From Bdellovibrio sp. ZAP7 (GTDB lineage Bacteria; Bdellovibrionota; UBA1018; CAIMNF01), in contig CAMCGZ010000011.1 of NCBI GenBank assembly GCA_945874535.1, positions 1-64,000 of the forward strand: 64,000 bases of DNA, read 5' to 3'. A program made the position numbers and the translations under genes. Below the pieces are notes generated by a model. The model was given only the letters and a program-made list of their open reading frames with translations, searched no databases and was not told the origin of the DNA. Positions 1 through 7,019 of this stretch are shown here, in pieces. The number at the start of each line of letters is the position of its first letter. The stretch's first letter is position 1.

Positions 1-303
1 GACGATCGATCTTGCGGAGCCTTTCCAGGTGCAGAGCGTCTGGCCCGGAGTGATGCGAGCTCCGTCCTCGAGTGACGATTCAATCTCGAGCGGAGAGCCG
101 AGTTCCTGGCTCAATAAGGAAAGTGCGCGGAGTCCTGTAGCGCCAGCCCAGATGCCGGTGGCTTTCGCGACCAGCTTGGCCTCGGTGGGTTGGTGGTCAG
201 GGCGGAGGGCTGCGAGGGAACGGGCCGTCCAGTCGAATGCGGCACCGTCTTCTTCGAGCCCGGTCAGGAGCCATTTCTTCCAAGAAGGAATAAGGGCACT
301 CAC
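1..303 (-). CDS. nadC: Quinolinate phosphoribosyltransferase (nicotinate-nucleotide pyrophosphorylase), 5' part only
   Basis: The N-terminal 101 residues are present; the gene runs off the left edge. NadC joins quinolinate to PRPP to make nicotinate mononucleotide in de novo NAD synthesis in the cytosol. The segment AKLVAKATGIWAGATGLR, followed by a 'LEDGARITPGQ' stretch and a 'GSARSI' end, matches the family pattern in which 'GV(L/W)AG' precedes the 'dG..v..G' beta-barrel part and the 'G.araiL' helix. The GTG start overlaps the rph stop (GTGA), so the two should be translationally coupled. The catalytic half is outside the window, so activity cannot be judged. Confidence 0.82.
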   Translation of the reverse strand, partial: MSALIPSWKKWLLTGLEEDGAAFDWTARSLAALRPDHQPTEAKLVAKATGIWAGATGLRALSLLSQELGSPLEIESSLEDGARITPGQTLCTWKGSARSIV

Positions 304-1022
304 GGAAGAATTCCGAAAGGCTTCAGGGTTTCGTTCTGGATTTCTTTCAATCGATCCAGGCCCCGCTTCGCCCCGTCCATCATGAGTTTCAGGTCCTCTT
401 CCGAGAACGCACGTTTTTCTGCCGTGCCCTGGATTTCTACAAAAAGACCCGAGCCTGTCCGGACGAAGTTCATGTCGACATCGCCAGAAGAATCCTCTTC
501 GTAATCGAGGTCAACATGGACTATGCCTCCGTGCATTCCGACACTCACCGCTTGAACGGTGTCGAGGAAAACGGCGCGGTCGCATTTGTTTTCGCGGACG
601 AGCTTGGAGAGGGCCACGCCCACCGCCACACAGGCGCCCGTGATGGCTGCAGTCCGGGTGCCTCCGTCGGCCTGAAGGACGTCACAATCCACGATGATCT
701 GACGTTCACCGAGTTTGGAAAGATCCACCATGGCCCGGAGGGCCCGACCGATGAGTCGCTGAATCTCCTGGGTGCGGCCCGAGACTTTTTCACGATCCCG
801 CTTCGAACGGGTGTGGGTGGCTCGGGGGAGCATGGCATATTCGGCTGTGATCCAGCCTTGGCCTTTCCCTTTGAGCCAGGAGGGAACATTCTCTTCGATG
901 CTGGCCGTGCAAAAAACCCGGGTGAGACCGGTTTCAATGATGCAGGAGCCTTCTGCGTAACGGGATACCCCCACTTCGATTTTGCACGGGCGGGAGTCGA
1001 GGGTGGAGCGGTCGGTTCTCAT
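300..1022 (-). CDS. rph: Ribonuclease PH
   Basis: This is a 240-residue phosphorolytic 3'-5' exoribonuclease that trims the 3' ends of tRNA precursors in the cytosol. The N-terminus MRTDRSTLDSRP and the internal motifs GWITAEYAMLPRAT, RTQEIQRLIGRALRA and DVLQADGGTRTAAITGA are family hallmarks and include the arginines that bind phosphate. Length is typical (about 240). The ATG overlaps the stop of the upstream response-regulator gene (ATGA) and the stop overlaps the nadC start (GTGA), so the three genes look like one transcript. Confidence 0.97.
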   Translation of the reverse strand: MRTDRSTLDSRPCKIEVGVSRYAEGSCIIETGLTRVFCTASIEENVPSWLKGKGQGWITAEYAMLPRATHTRSKRDREKVSGRTQEIQRLIGRALRAMVDLSKLGERQIIVDCDVLQADGGTRTAAITGACVAVGVALSKLVRENKCDRAVFLDTVQAVSVGMHGGIVHVDLDYEEDSSGDVDMNFVRTGSGLFVEIQGTAEKRAFSEEDLKLMMDGAKRGLDRLKEIQNETLKPFGILP

Positions 1023-1948
1023 AGAGGGGGGTTCGACAGGAGCTTGTGGATCTCTTCTTTGATGATCTTCTCAGCGAGGTGGGGCATGAATTCCTCGGTG
1101 AATTGTTTCATCTCATGGTTGATTCGGTCCTGGACTTGAAAGTGCATTTCTTCGAGAACCCGGGCGACTTCGGCCTTCACCATGGACTCGACTTCCGAGG
1201 CCGAAAACATCGGTTCGTTCGAGGGACGGAGTGGAGAGGCTCCCGGGGCCGGGGGGAGATCCATGAAGTCCATCGAGGTGACCTCGCGCTGACCTGGGGT
1301 CGGAGGCGGTGCGAGGGGAGACGGTGAATTGAGGTCGATCGCCTCGACGCGGCCCGGCTCTACCATGCCCCAGTCTTGTTGATCGAGACCGCTCATCTCA
1401 AAAGTGTTCCGCGCGAGGGTCTGGATATCGTCCAGTCCGCCCTGCAGATCGGACCCGAGGGGCGGGAATTCATCAAAAGAAATGGCTGACTTGGGAGGTT
1501 CGAAGCGAAAGGGGTTTTCGGGGATCGGATCGAGGATCGGGTCAATCACCGCTGCCGTGATGGGATCCGGTTTTGGCGGCTGGGTGCTGACAGCCAGAAG
1601 GGTGGAACGCAAATGGGATGGATCGAATGGCTTCACCAGATGTCCGGAGAACCCGAGTCGGAGCATGCGCTCCTCGTCGACTTTTTCGAAGGTTGAAGAC
1701 ATCAGAACCACGGGAATGTGCTTCAAGTCAGGCTTTTCGAGGAACTTTTCGCGAAGTTGATACGCGTCAAGCTGGGGCAGTGAGACATCGATGATGCAAA
1801 TGTCGGGACGGAACAGGGAGGCCTGCTCGAGCGCTTCTTTTCCGTCAGAAACAGTCTGGATTTCATAGCCGTCTCCGGAGAGAGCGAGCCGGATCACCTT
1901 CTGAATGGTAAGACTGTCGTCTGCAACGAGGATTTTTTTGCCTGCCAT
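1019..1948 (-). CDS. Response regulator with N-terminal receiver domain and helical C-terminus
   Basis: This is a 309-residue protein. Residues 5-120 form a CheY-like receiver: acidic pair D10/D11, phospho-acceptor D54 in CIIDVSLPQ, S84/S85 in VLMSSTFEK and K106 in HLVKPF. A Pro-rich, low-complexity linker (about 125-245) follows, then a charged amphipathic helix region (about 250-305, EVARVLEEMHFQVQDRINHE) with no DNA-binding or enzymatic domain that I recognise. It probably acts by protein contacts downstream of a histidine kinase not in the window. It heads the rph-nadC unit and is followed upstream by the 6S RNA region. Confidence 0.85.
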   Translation of the reverse strand: MAGKKILVADDSLTIQKVIRLALSGDGYEIQTVSDGKEALEQASLFRPDICIIDVSLPQLDAYQLREKFLEKPDLKHIPVVLMSSTFEKVDEERMLRLGFSGHLVKPFDPSHLRSTLLAVSTQPPKPDPITAAVIDPILDPIPENPFRFEPPKSAISFDEFPPLGSDLQGGLDDIQTLARNTFEMSGLDQQDWGMVEPGRVEAIDLNSPSPLAPPPTPGQREVTSMDFMDLPPAPGASPLRPSNEPMFSASEVESMVKAEVARVLEEMHFQVQDRINHEMKQFTEEFMPHLAEKIIKEEIHKLLSNPPL

Positions 1949-2044
1949 GCGTAAAGCAATGTTGTCAGTAATTTAACGCTCTGTAAATTAAAAATATTTT
2001 TACATTCCGCACATAGAAAATGCGCTTTTCTCGAGCAGCGGGAA

Positions 2045-2062
2045 TTGCTATACTGATCTCAG
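2045..2062 (+). promoter_or_regulatory. Promoter -10 of 6S RNA
   Basis: TATACT at 2049-2054 is preceded by TTGC and lies 7 bases before the first base of the closing stem of the 6S RNA. No convincing -35 box is visible at the expected distance. Confidence 0.55.
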
Positions 2063-2227
2063 CTTGGGGGACCAGTACTATAAACATCTGGACCCGACAG
2101 TCATTGACCCAGGGGGCTGTGCCTGACTCATGGTGAGCATGCCTACCTCGAGTAGGAAGCCTAAAGTGAGCATACGGCGCCCACGTGAACTTCTGGGGCT
2201 CCAATGTCTTGCTGGCCTCCCCCAAGC
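2062..2227 (+). ncRNA. ssrS: 6S RNA
   Basis: This is a 166-nt segment that folds into the long hairpin of 6S RNA, the regulator that binds sigma70-RNA polymerase by mimicking an open promoter. GCTTGGGGG (2062-2070) pairs perfectly with CCCCCAAGC (2219-2227). The stretch GGTGAGCATGCC (2132-2143) followed by GGAAGCCTAAA (2155-2165) matches the conserved core of the E. coli RNA (GGTGAGCATGC...GAAGCCTTAAA). A T-rich tract follows the 3' end. The ORF on the opposite strand across this region is not supported. This RNA accounts for most of the 330-bp gap between the response regulator and the next gene. Confidence 0.88.
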
Positions 2228-2238
2228 CCTTCATTTTC

Positions 2239-2268
2239 TTGACATCCCACGAAAAGGCTTCCTAAACT
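2239..2268 (+). promoter_or_regulatory. Sigma70-like promoter placed for a near-leaderless transcript
   Basis: TTGACA (2239-2244), an 18-bp spacer and TAAACT (2263-2268) precede the ATG at 2279. Initiation 6-8 bases after the -10 box would leave at most about four untranslated bases, and no Shine-Dalgarno sequence is present. Confidence 0.65.
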
Positions 2269-2278
2269 ATCCGAAGCT

Positions 2279-2854
2279 ATGAATATTTCCCACCACGGAT
2301 GGATCCACGAAATTGCCAAAGTCGAGACCTCTCCGGAGGCTGAAGCGCTCTACAACATGACCCAGGGCGCCGGGCCCGAGCAGGCGATCGAGGAAAGCAC
2401 GGTGGATTTCCTGACCGAACTCCGTGCTGATTTTCAGGAATATGTGCGGATCTTCAATTCACTCTCGGAAGGCGGAAAAAAGTTCGCCGAGATCAAAATC
2501 TTCAACCTGACCCAGGGTGCTGCTGATTTCATGCTGTATCGGAATGGAATCAAGCTGATTGTTTCCAATACCACTCACGGAGTGATCCAGGTTTCGTACG
2601 ATCGCCATGGAGCTCCGGGAACCCAGGGGTTGAGCGTGCCTCAGCCGGACGAACTGCTGGCAAAGACCGGACCTTTCGGCACCGTGTGCTGGACTTACCG
2701 CTCTGAAAAAATCGAATGTGAGCAGGTTTCGAAGCACTTTTTCACCGAATTCAGCCGCCTCACCCGGGAGCAGAAGAAGGTGCGTCCGAATCAGAAGGTT
2801 TTGCTAGAGCAGATCAAGGCTTTGCTCCAGGAGCAAGGCCTCAGTCTTGAGTAG
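2279..2854 (+). CDS. Conserved-looking protein of unknown function
   Basis: This is a 191-residue, probably cytosolic protein with no signal peptide or membrane segment. I do not recognise a family. It has an acidic helical N-terminal part (about 1-70), a beta-rich centre (AADFMLYRNGIKLIVSN, HGVIQVSYDRHG; about 80-150) and a charged helical C-terminus. The gene is preceded directly by 6S RNA and by a promoter that predicts a leaderless message. Its last 51 bp overlap the convergent SDR gene. GC-rich codon use like its neighbours supports it being real. Confidence 0.75.
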   Translation: MNISHHGWIHEIAKVETSPEAEALYNMTQGAGPEQAIEESTVDFLTELRADFQEYVRIFNSLSEGGKKFAEIKIFNLTQGAADFMLYRNGIKLIVSNTTHGVIQVSYDRHGAPGTQGLSVPQPDELLAKTGPFGTVCWTYRSEKIECEQVSKHFFTEFSRLTREQKKVRPNQKVLLEQIKALLQEQGLSLE

Positions 2855-3673
2855 TTTCAGGGTCTGGGTGAAATTCAGCGAGTAGTCCTGATACTGGTAT
2901 TCGAGGACAGAATCGAAGGGTGCCACTCGATCCGAACCCAATTCGAAATGCTCCAGGAACCTCACTGCCAGGTCATACTCGGAGATGCGAGTGAGTCCGC
3001 CCAGGTGGAGGATCTTGTTCCGGACATCGTATTGAAGCACGCGGTCGATTGCCGTCGCCAATTCCCGGATGTGAACGGGGTTGTGGATCTGCTTTCTGGA
3101 TAGAGTGATTTTTTTCGGAGAGGGCATCGGGTCGCGCAGTCGATCGAGCCAAGAGGGGTGGTCCAGGGTCCCCCGGCCCAGCAAGGGGGCGCATCGGATC
3201 ACCACATGATTGAGCGATCGGCTCCTGATGAAGTTCTCGGCGGAGAGTTTGGCTTTGCCGAGGGCATTGTAGGGAATGGTCGTGTCGGTCTCGCGGTAGT
3301 TGCCTTCGATTCCGGCAAACACGTAATCCGAGGAGATGAAGATGGTTTTCGCCTTCACATAATCGGCCGCAATCAGCATGTGATTGGCTCCGTTGGTGTG
3401 GGTGAGCATCATGGTGGCGGGGTCTTTCTCCGCACGGACCGGATCGGAGACTCCGGCTGCATAAATCACGACGGAGGGGTTGATCTGTTGAGCCAGGGCC
3501 ACGCAGGCGTCTTTGTCGTGGAGCCCGGAGAATTGAACGGAGCTGACCCGGGGGTGGGGGGTTAGGGTCCGGTGCCAAGTCAGGGTCACGGGATAATCTC
3601 TCGAGAGGAAAGAGGCCAGATTCCATCCGATAAACCCGCTACCACCGACGATCAGGATTCTTTTGTCACTCAT
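2804..3673 (-). CDS. RmlD-like extended SDR (sugar-nucleotide reductase family) with altered active site
   Basis: This 289-residue protein has a Rossmann NAD(P) motif VGGSGFIG (9-16), ISSDYVF (113-119) and the RmlD-type segment PYNALGKAKLSAEN (134-147). In dTDP-4-dehydrorhamnose reductases this segment reads 'P.N.YGKxKL.GE'. Here the aligned catalytic Tyr is Leu138 while Lys142 is kept; Tyr135 lies three residues upstream. It may be a non-catalytic homologue (compare the MAT2B type) or use a shifted Tyr. It lies directly downstream of the flagellin cluster in the same orientation, separated by a strong terminator hairpin, so a link to flagellin glycan is speculative. Confidence 0.8.
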   Translation of the reverse strand: MSDKRILIVGGSGFIGWNLASFLSRDYPVTLTWHRTLTPHPRVSSVQFSGLHDKDACVALAQQINPSVVIYAAGVSDPVRAEKDPATMMLTHTNGANHMLIAADYVKAKTIFISSDYVFAGIEGNYRETDTTIPYNALGKAKLSAENFIRSRSLNHVVIRCAPLLGRGTLDHPSWLDRLRDPMPSPKKITLSRKQIHNPVHIRELATAIDRVLQYDVRNKILHLGGLTRISEYDLAVRFLEHFELGSDRVAPFDSVLEYQYQDYSLNFTQTLKLLKTEALLLEQSLDLL

Positions 3674-3696
3674 TTTGTGTCTCCAGGAAAACGGCG

Positions 3697-3739
3697 AAAG
3701 GCGGGATCGAGCCTTTGGTCGTAGGTCGATCCCGCCTTT
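3697..3739 (-). terminator. Terminator-type hairpin after flagellin 1
   Basis: AAAGGCGGGATCGA (3697-3710) and TCGATCCCGCCTTT (3726-3739) form a perfect 14-bp stem with a 15-nt loop, 9 bp past the flagellin stop. On the minus strand only a short T-rich segment follows (CGCCGTTTTCC). Confidence 0.7.
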
Positions 3740-3747
3740 CAGTTGAT

Positions 3748-4581
3748 CTAGCTCAGGAGTTTCAGTGCAGCCTGTGAGGACTGGTTTGCTTGACCCAGGA
3801 CGGAAATTCCGGCCTGCATCAGAATGTTGTTCTTGGTCATCTCGGACACCTCTTGGGCGAGATCCGCATCCCGGATCCGACTGTTGGCGGCCGAGAGGTT
3901 TTCGTCGCTGATCGCCAGTGAGTTGATCGTCGACTGAAGGCGGTTCTGGACAGCTCCAAGGTCGGCGCGGACCGAGTTGACCCGCATGAGAGCATCGTCC
4001 AGGACCGAGAGCGTGGTCTGCGCCCCGATCTTTGTGGAAACACTCTCTCCCACCATGCCGAGCGACTCGAGTGAGACGTTCGCATTTTCGGCATTGTATA
4101 CAATCCGATCCGAAACCGGATTGTTGTGGATCCCTACCTGGAGTTCGAAAACTCCTGCTCTTCCGTTCAACAGGGGGTTCCCGTTGAAGTTCGTCGAATC
4201 AGCAACTCGCTGGATCTCGGACTTCAGCGCTTGGAATTCACGGTCGGTGAAAGACCGTTCCTTGTCGCCGATCGTGTCCGATGCCGCCTGGATCGCCAGT
4301 TCCCGGAGCCGGACAATCATGTTCGAGATCTCGTTCAGGCCGCCTTCGGTGACCTGGATCAGGGAGACCCCGTCCTGGGCATTCCGTTTGGCCTGCCTGA
4401 GTCCGCGGACTTGCGCCCGCAGGTTCTCGGAGATTGCCAGTCCGGCCGCGTCGTCTCCGGCGCGGTTGATCCGGTTGCCACTGGCCAATCGCTCCAGCGA
4501 TCCGTCCAAGGCATGTTTCGTATTCGACAAGGTCCTCATCGACGCCAGCGCCGAGAGATTCGTATTGATTCTTAAACCCAT
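3748..4581 (-). CDS. Flagellin
   Basis: This is a 277-residue flagellin, the filament subunit exported by the flagellar type III system. The N-terminal D0/D1 (MGLRINTNLSALAS, RINRAGDDAAGLAISENLRA, RNAQDGVSLIQ) and the C-terminal D0/D1 (ANSRIRDADLAQEVSEM, ILMQAGISVLGQANQ, ending LKLLS) are intact. The central variable domain is very short, as in minimal flagellins. The ATG is preceded by GGAGG with a 5-base gap. It is the third of three tandem copies, about 125 bp downstream of the second. No chaperone or assembly gene is adjacent. Confidence 0.97.
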   Translation of the reverse strand: MGLRINTNLSALASMRTLSNTKHALDGSLERLASGNRINRAGDDAAGLAISENLRAQVRGLRQAKRNAQDGVSLIQVTEGGLNEISNMIVRLRELAIQAASDTIGDKERSFTDREFQALKSEIQRVADSTNFNGNPLLNGRAGVFELQVGIHNNPVSDRIVYNAENANVSLESLGMVGESVSTKIGAQTTLSVLDDALMRVNSVRADLGAVQNRLQSTINSLAISDENLSAANSRIRDADLAQEVSEMTKNNILMQAGISVLGQANQSSQAALKLLS

Positions 4582-4667
4582 ATCAGCCTCCGTTCATATT
4601 CTTCTTCTCCCTAAGATCCGCACACGTTCCTTGATGTGCAGACAGCATCCTTGCCGTTTTGGTTTAG

Positions 4668-4695
4668 TCCCCGGGGGGCAGTGCCACCCCGGGGA
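4668..4695 (-). terminator. GC-rich hairpin after flagellin 2
   Basis: TCCCCGGGG (4668-4676) pairs with CCCCGGGGA (4687-4695) 13 bp beyond the stop codon. No T-run follows on the minus strand, so it may protect the 3' end of the message rather than terminate. Confidence 0.5.
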
Positions 4696-4707
4696 GATTC
4701 CTGTTCA

Positions 4708-5541
4708 TCAACCGAGGAGCTTCAGTACGGACTGGGCTGCGCTGTTCGCCTGACCCAGGACCGAGATCCCCGCTTGCATGAGAATGTTGTTCTTCGTCAT
4801 TTCCGAGACTTCTTCGGCAAGATCTGCGTCCCGGATCCGGCTGTTGGCAGCCGTCATGTTTTCCTCGTTTACGGCGAGGTTGTTGATCGTGGATTGGAGC
4901 CGATTTTGCATCGCACCGAGGTCGGAGCGAACCTTACTGACCTGGGAGATCGCATCGTCGATCACCGACAGAGTGAGTTGGGACCCCTGTTTGGTGGCCA
5001 CACTCTCACCGGTCATCCGCAACGCCTCGAGAGAGATGTCTGCGTTCTGACCGTCGTATACGATTCTGTCCGTCAGTGGGTTGTTTCCGGTGCCGACCTG
5101 GATCTCGAAGATCCCCGCCCGTCCGTTCAGGAGAGGCGTTCCGTTGAAGTTGGTGCTCATCGCGATCCGGTCCACCTCGGCCTTCAAGGCCTGGAATTCC
5201 CGATCGGTAAAGCTCCGCTCCCGGTCGCCCACCGTGTCCGAGGCCGATTGGATGGCCAATTCACGGAGGCGGATCAGGATGTTTGTCACTTCATTGAGTC
5301 CCCCTTCGGAGACTTGGATCAAGGAGACCCCGTCTTGGGCGTTCCGCTTGGCCTGCTTGAGGCCGCGGACCTGGGCCCGGAGGTTTTCCGAGATAGCCAG
5401 TCCTGCGGCATCGTCGCCGGCTGTGTTGATCCGGCTTCCCGAGGCGAGCCTCTCCATGTTCTTACTGAGCGAGGCCCGGGTTCCATTCAAGCTCCGCTGG
5501 GCTACCAGCGAAGAAATATTCGTGTTTACTCTGAGTCCCAT
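4708..5541 (-). CDS. Flagellin
   Basis: This is a 277-residue flagellin, very like the other two in D0/D1: MGLRVNTNISSLVAQ, RINTAGDDAAGLAISENLRA, SRIRDADLAEEVSEM and a QSVLKLLG end. The start is chosen by analogy with its paralogues. GGAGGA lies 21 bases upstream of this ATG and 12 bases upstream of an in-frame ATG at 5550 (which would give MDS before MGLR), so the true start could be 5550. A 260-bp gap to the upstream flagellin contains facing C7 and G7 tracts, so it may have its own promoter. Confidence 0.95.
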   Translation of the reverse strand: MGLRVNTNISSLVAQRSLNGTRASLSKNMERLASGSRINTAGDDAAGLAISENLRAQVRGLKQAKRNAQDGVSLIQVSEGGLNEVTNILIRLRELAIQSASDTVGDRERSFTDREFQALKAEVDRIAMSTNFNGTPLLNGRAGIFEIQVGTGNNPLTDRIVYDGQNADISLEALRMTGESVATKQGSQLTLSVIDDAISQVSKVRSDLGAMQNRLQSTINNLAVNEENMTAANSRIRDADLAEEVSEMTKNNILMQAGISVLGQANSAAQSVLKLLG

Positions 5542-5801
5542 ACTATCCATCCATAAAAAGCGTCCTCCATGATCACCCGCAGACGACCAAATCCGCGGCC
5601 GGCAATCCATGCCGATTTTCTGGTGTGTCCCACCCGGTTCTCACAAACCGGACAGTTCACGGTTAAAACTTGTTTTTCGAACCTTTCCTTTCGATCCCCC
5701 CCCGGCCACCTCCGAGTTCCTCTCATCAGGGTCGGGGGGGTGGATCGATCCAGGAAACAGACGAGGCAACGCCACCGTCTAGATTAAACTTTCAGATCCT
5801 C

Positions 5802-6647
5802 CTATGACTGTCCTCCCAGGAGCCCGAGAACACTCTTGATGGAAGAGTTCGCTTGGGCGAGGACCGACACGCCGGCTTGGTTCAGGATCTGGGCTTTGGT
5901 CATCTCGGAAGTTTCTTCCGCGAGGTCCGCATCCCGGATCCGGCTGTTGGCCGCCATCATGTTCTCTTTGTTCACAGTTAAGTTGTTGATCACCGACTGG
6001 AGCCGGTTCTGCATGGAGCCGAAGCCCGCCCGGATCGAGGTCACGGTGTTCAGGGCCTGATCGATGCTGGCAAGACTGTTCTGGGCGCTCGTTTTGTCGG
6101 CGACCGAGGACAGATTGATCCCGAGGGAGACCAAGTTCACATTCGAAGCGTAGGGGTCGAAGAGCTTGATCCGGTCGACGAGGGGATTGTTTTTGGTCCC
6201 GATTTGAACTTCGAAGGCGCTCCCGTTCCCGTTCAGGAGAGGATTGCCGTTGAATTCGATCGAGTTCGCAATCCGGTCGATTTCCTCGGAAAGTTGCTGG
6301 AATTCGTTATTGAGGAAGCCGCGTTCGCGGGTTCCGACGGTGTCGGAAGAAGCCTGGACACCGAGCTCTCGCATCCGGATCAGGATGTTCGAGACTTCGA
6401 CCAGTCCGCCTTCGGCCACTTGGACGAGCGAGATGCCGTCTTGGGCGTTCCGTTCCGCTTGGGAGATTCCGCGGATCTGAGCCCGAAGGGTTTCAGAAAT
6501 TGCGAGTCCCGCAGCATCGTCACCGGCGTGATTGATTCTCGAGCCTGAACTCAGACGTTCGAGAGTGCGGTCGAGCAATTGCCGATTACCGCGGAGGTTG
6601 CGTTGAGCAACCAGAGAGGGCACGTTTGTATTGATTCGTAATCCCAT
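5802..6647 (-). CDS. Flagellin
   Basis: This is a 281-residue flagellin and the first of the tandem three. It is the most divergent copy: SIEFNGNPLLNG, a central insertion around LFDPYASNVNLVS, the end KSVLGLLGGQS, and ILNQAGVSVLAQAN where the others have ILMQAGISVLGQAN. GGAGGAAGG sits 1-4 bases before the ATG at 6647, which fixes this start over the upstream in-frame ATG. The 5' leader (to about 6790) contains a 7-bp hairpin with a TCGG loop and A/T-rich DNA. I could not recognise a sigma28 or sigma54 promoter with confidence. Confidence 0.96.
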   Translation of the reverse strand: MGLRINTNVPSLVAQRNLRGNRQLLDRTLERLSSGSRINHAGDDAAGLAISETLRAQIRGISQAERNAQDGISLVQVAEGGLVEVSNILIRMRELGVQASSDTVGTRERGFLNNEFQQLSEEIDRIANSIEFNGNPLLNGNGSAFEVQIGTKNNPLVDRIKLFDPYASNVNLVSLGINLSSVADKTSAQNSLASIDQALNTVTSIRAGFGSMQNRLQSVINNLTVNKENMMAANSRIRDADLAEETSEMTKAQILNQAGVSVLAQANSSIKSVLGLLGGQS

Positions 6648-6734
6648 ACCTTCCTCCATGAAGGTCAAACTCACTTTTCACATCAGAGCACCCGAGTTTG
6701 AGGGTCAATCCATGACCCGATTAAGGCACTCACT

Positions 6735-6752
6735 ACACACTTCGGAGTGTGT
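6735..6752 (-). promoter_or_regulatory. Small perfect hairpin in the flagellin leader region
   Basis: ACACACT (6735-6741), loop TCGG and AGTGTGT (6746-6752) form a 7-bp stem closed by a stable TCGG-type loop, about 90 bp upstream of the flagellin start codon. It could be a leader hairpin or an operator between the divergent flagellin and AKKK-peptide genes. Confidence 0.45.
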
Positions 6753-6798
6753 CGCTCATGACTTAAGAAAAAATTTCAAAAAAAATTTCATTATCCGC

Positions 6799-6826
6799 TT
6801 GAAGTAATCAGGAAGCGTTGTAACAT
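6799..6826 (+). promoter_or_regulatory. Candidate promoter of the AKKK-peptide gene
   Basis: TTGAAG (6799-6804), a 16-bp spacer and TAACAT (6821-6826) lie about 55 bp upstream of the small gene at 6881. Confidence 0.45.
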
Positions 6827-6841
6827 CGGATTTAAGAAGTA

Positions 6842-6855
6842 ATTGCCTAGGCAAT
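6842..6855. promoter_or_regulatory. Perfect 14-bp palindrome in the 5' leader
   Basis: ATTGCCTAGGCAAT is a perfect palindrome just downstream of the predicted transcription start and 12 bp before the Shine-Dalgarno of the AKKK-peptide gene. It is well placed to be a repressor operator or, in RNA, a short stem. Confidence 0.45.
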
Positions 6856-6880
6856 AAATTCACAATGGAGGAAAACTAAA

Positions 6881-6952
6881 ATGGCTAAGAAAAAAGTAGC
6901 GAAGAAGAAGACTGCTAAGAAAAAAGTTGCTAAGAAAAAAGCTAAGAAATAA
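6881..6952 (+). CDS. 23-residue lysine-rich AKKK-repeat peptide (histone H1-like tail)
   Basis: ATG to TAA encodes 23 residues made almost only of Ala, Lys, Val and Thr in repeats of (V/T)AKKK; about two thirds of residues are Lys. It resembles the repetitive tails of bacterial H1/HU-like nucleoid proteins, so nucleic-acid binding is likely, but no folded domain is present. Support for a real gene: GGAGGA (6868-6873) 7 bases before the ATG, a candidate promoter with a palindrome upstream, and a strong terminator directly behind it. Automatic gene callers with a length cut-off would miss it. Confidence 0.8.
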   Translation: MAKKKVAKKKTAKKKVAKKKAKK

Positions 6953-6978
6953 CTTTTTCTAAGCGAAAAGTAAAAGAG

Positions 6979-7010
6979 CCCCGGACGAGAGTCCGGGGTT
7001 TTTTTTTCTT
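6979..7010 (+). terminator. Rho-independent terminator, probably bidirectional
   Basis: CCCCGGAC (6979-6986), GAGA loop and GTCCGGGG (6991-6998) are followed by nine T residues on the plus strand. On the minus strand the same stem is followed by CTCTTTTACTTTT, so it can also end pyrD transcripts. Confidence 0.92.
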
Positions 7011-7019
7011 TTTCTGGGT

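Noticed and set aside
516-1139. 207-codon plus-strand ORF
   Set aside because: Fully antisense to rph, which has all family motifs.
1965-2234. ORF of 89 codons on the minus strand
   Set aside because: It is antisense to the 6S RNA hairpin, has no ribosome site and an atypical composition; the open frame follows from the RNA's symmetry.
4636-5556. Long plus-strand ORF (306 codons) opposite the second flagellin
   Set aside because: It is a shadow of the flagellin codon pattern in GC-rich DNA; the minus-strand flagellin is unmistakable.
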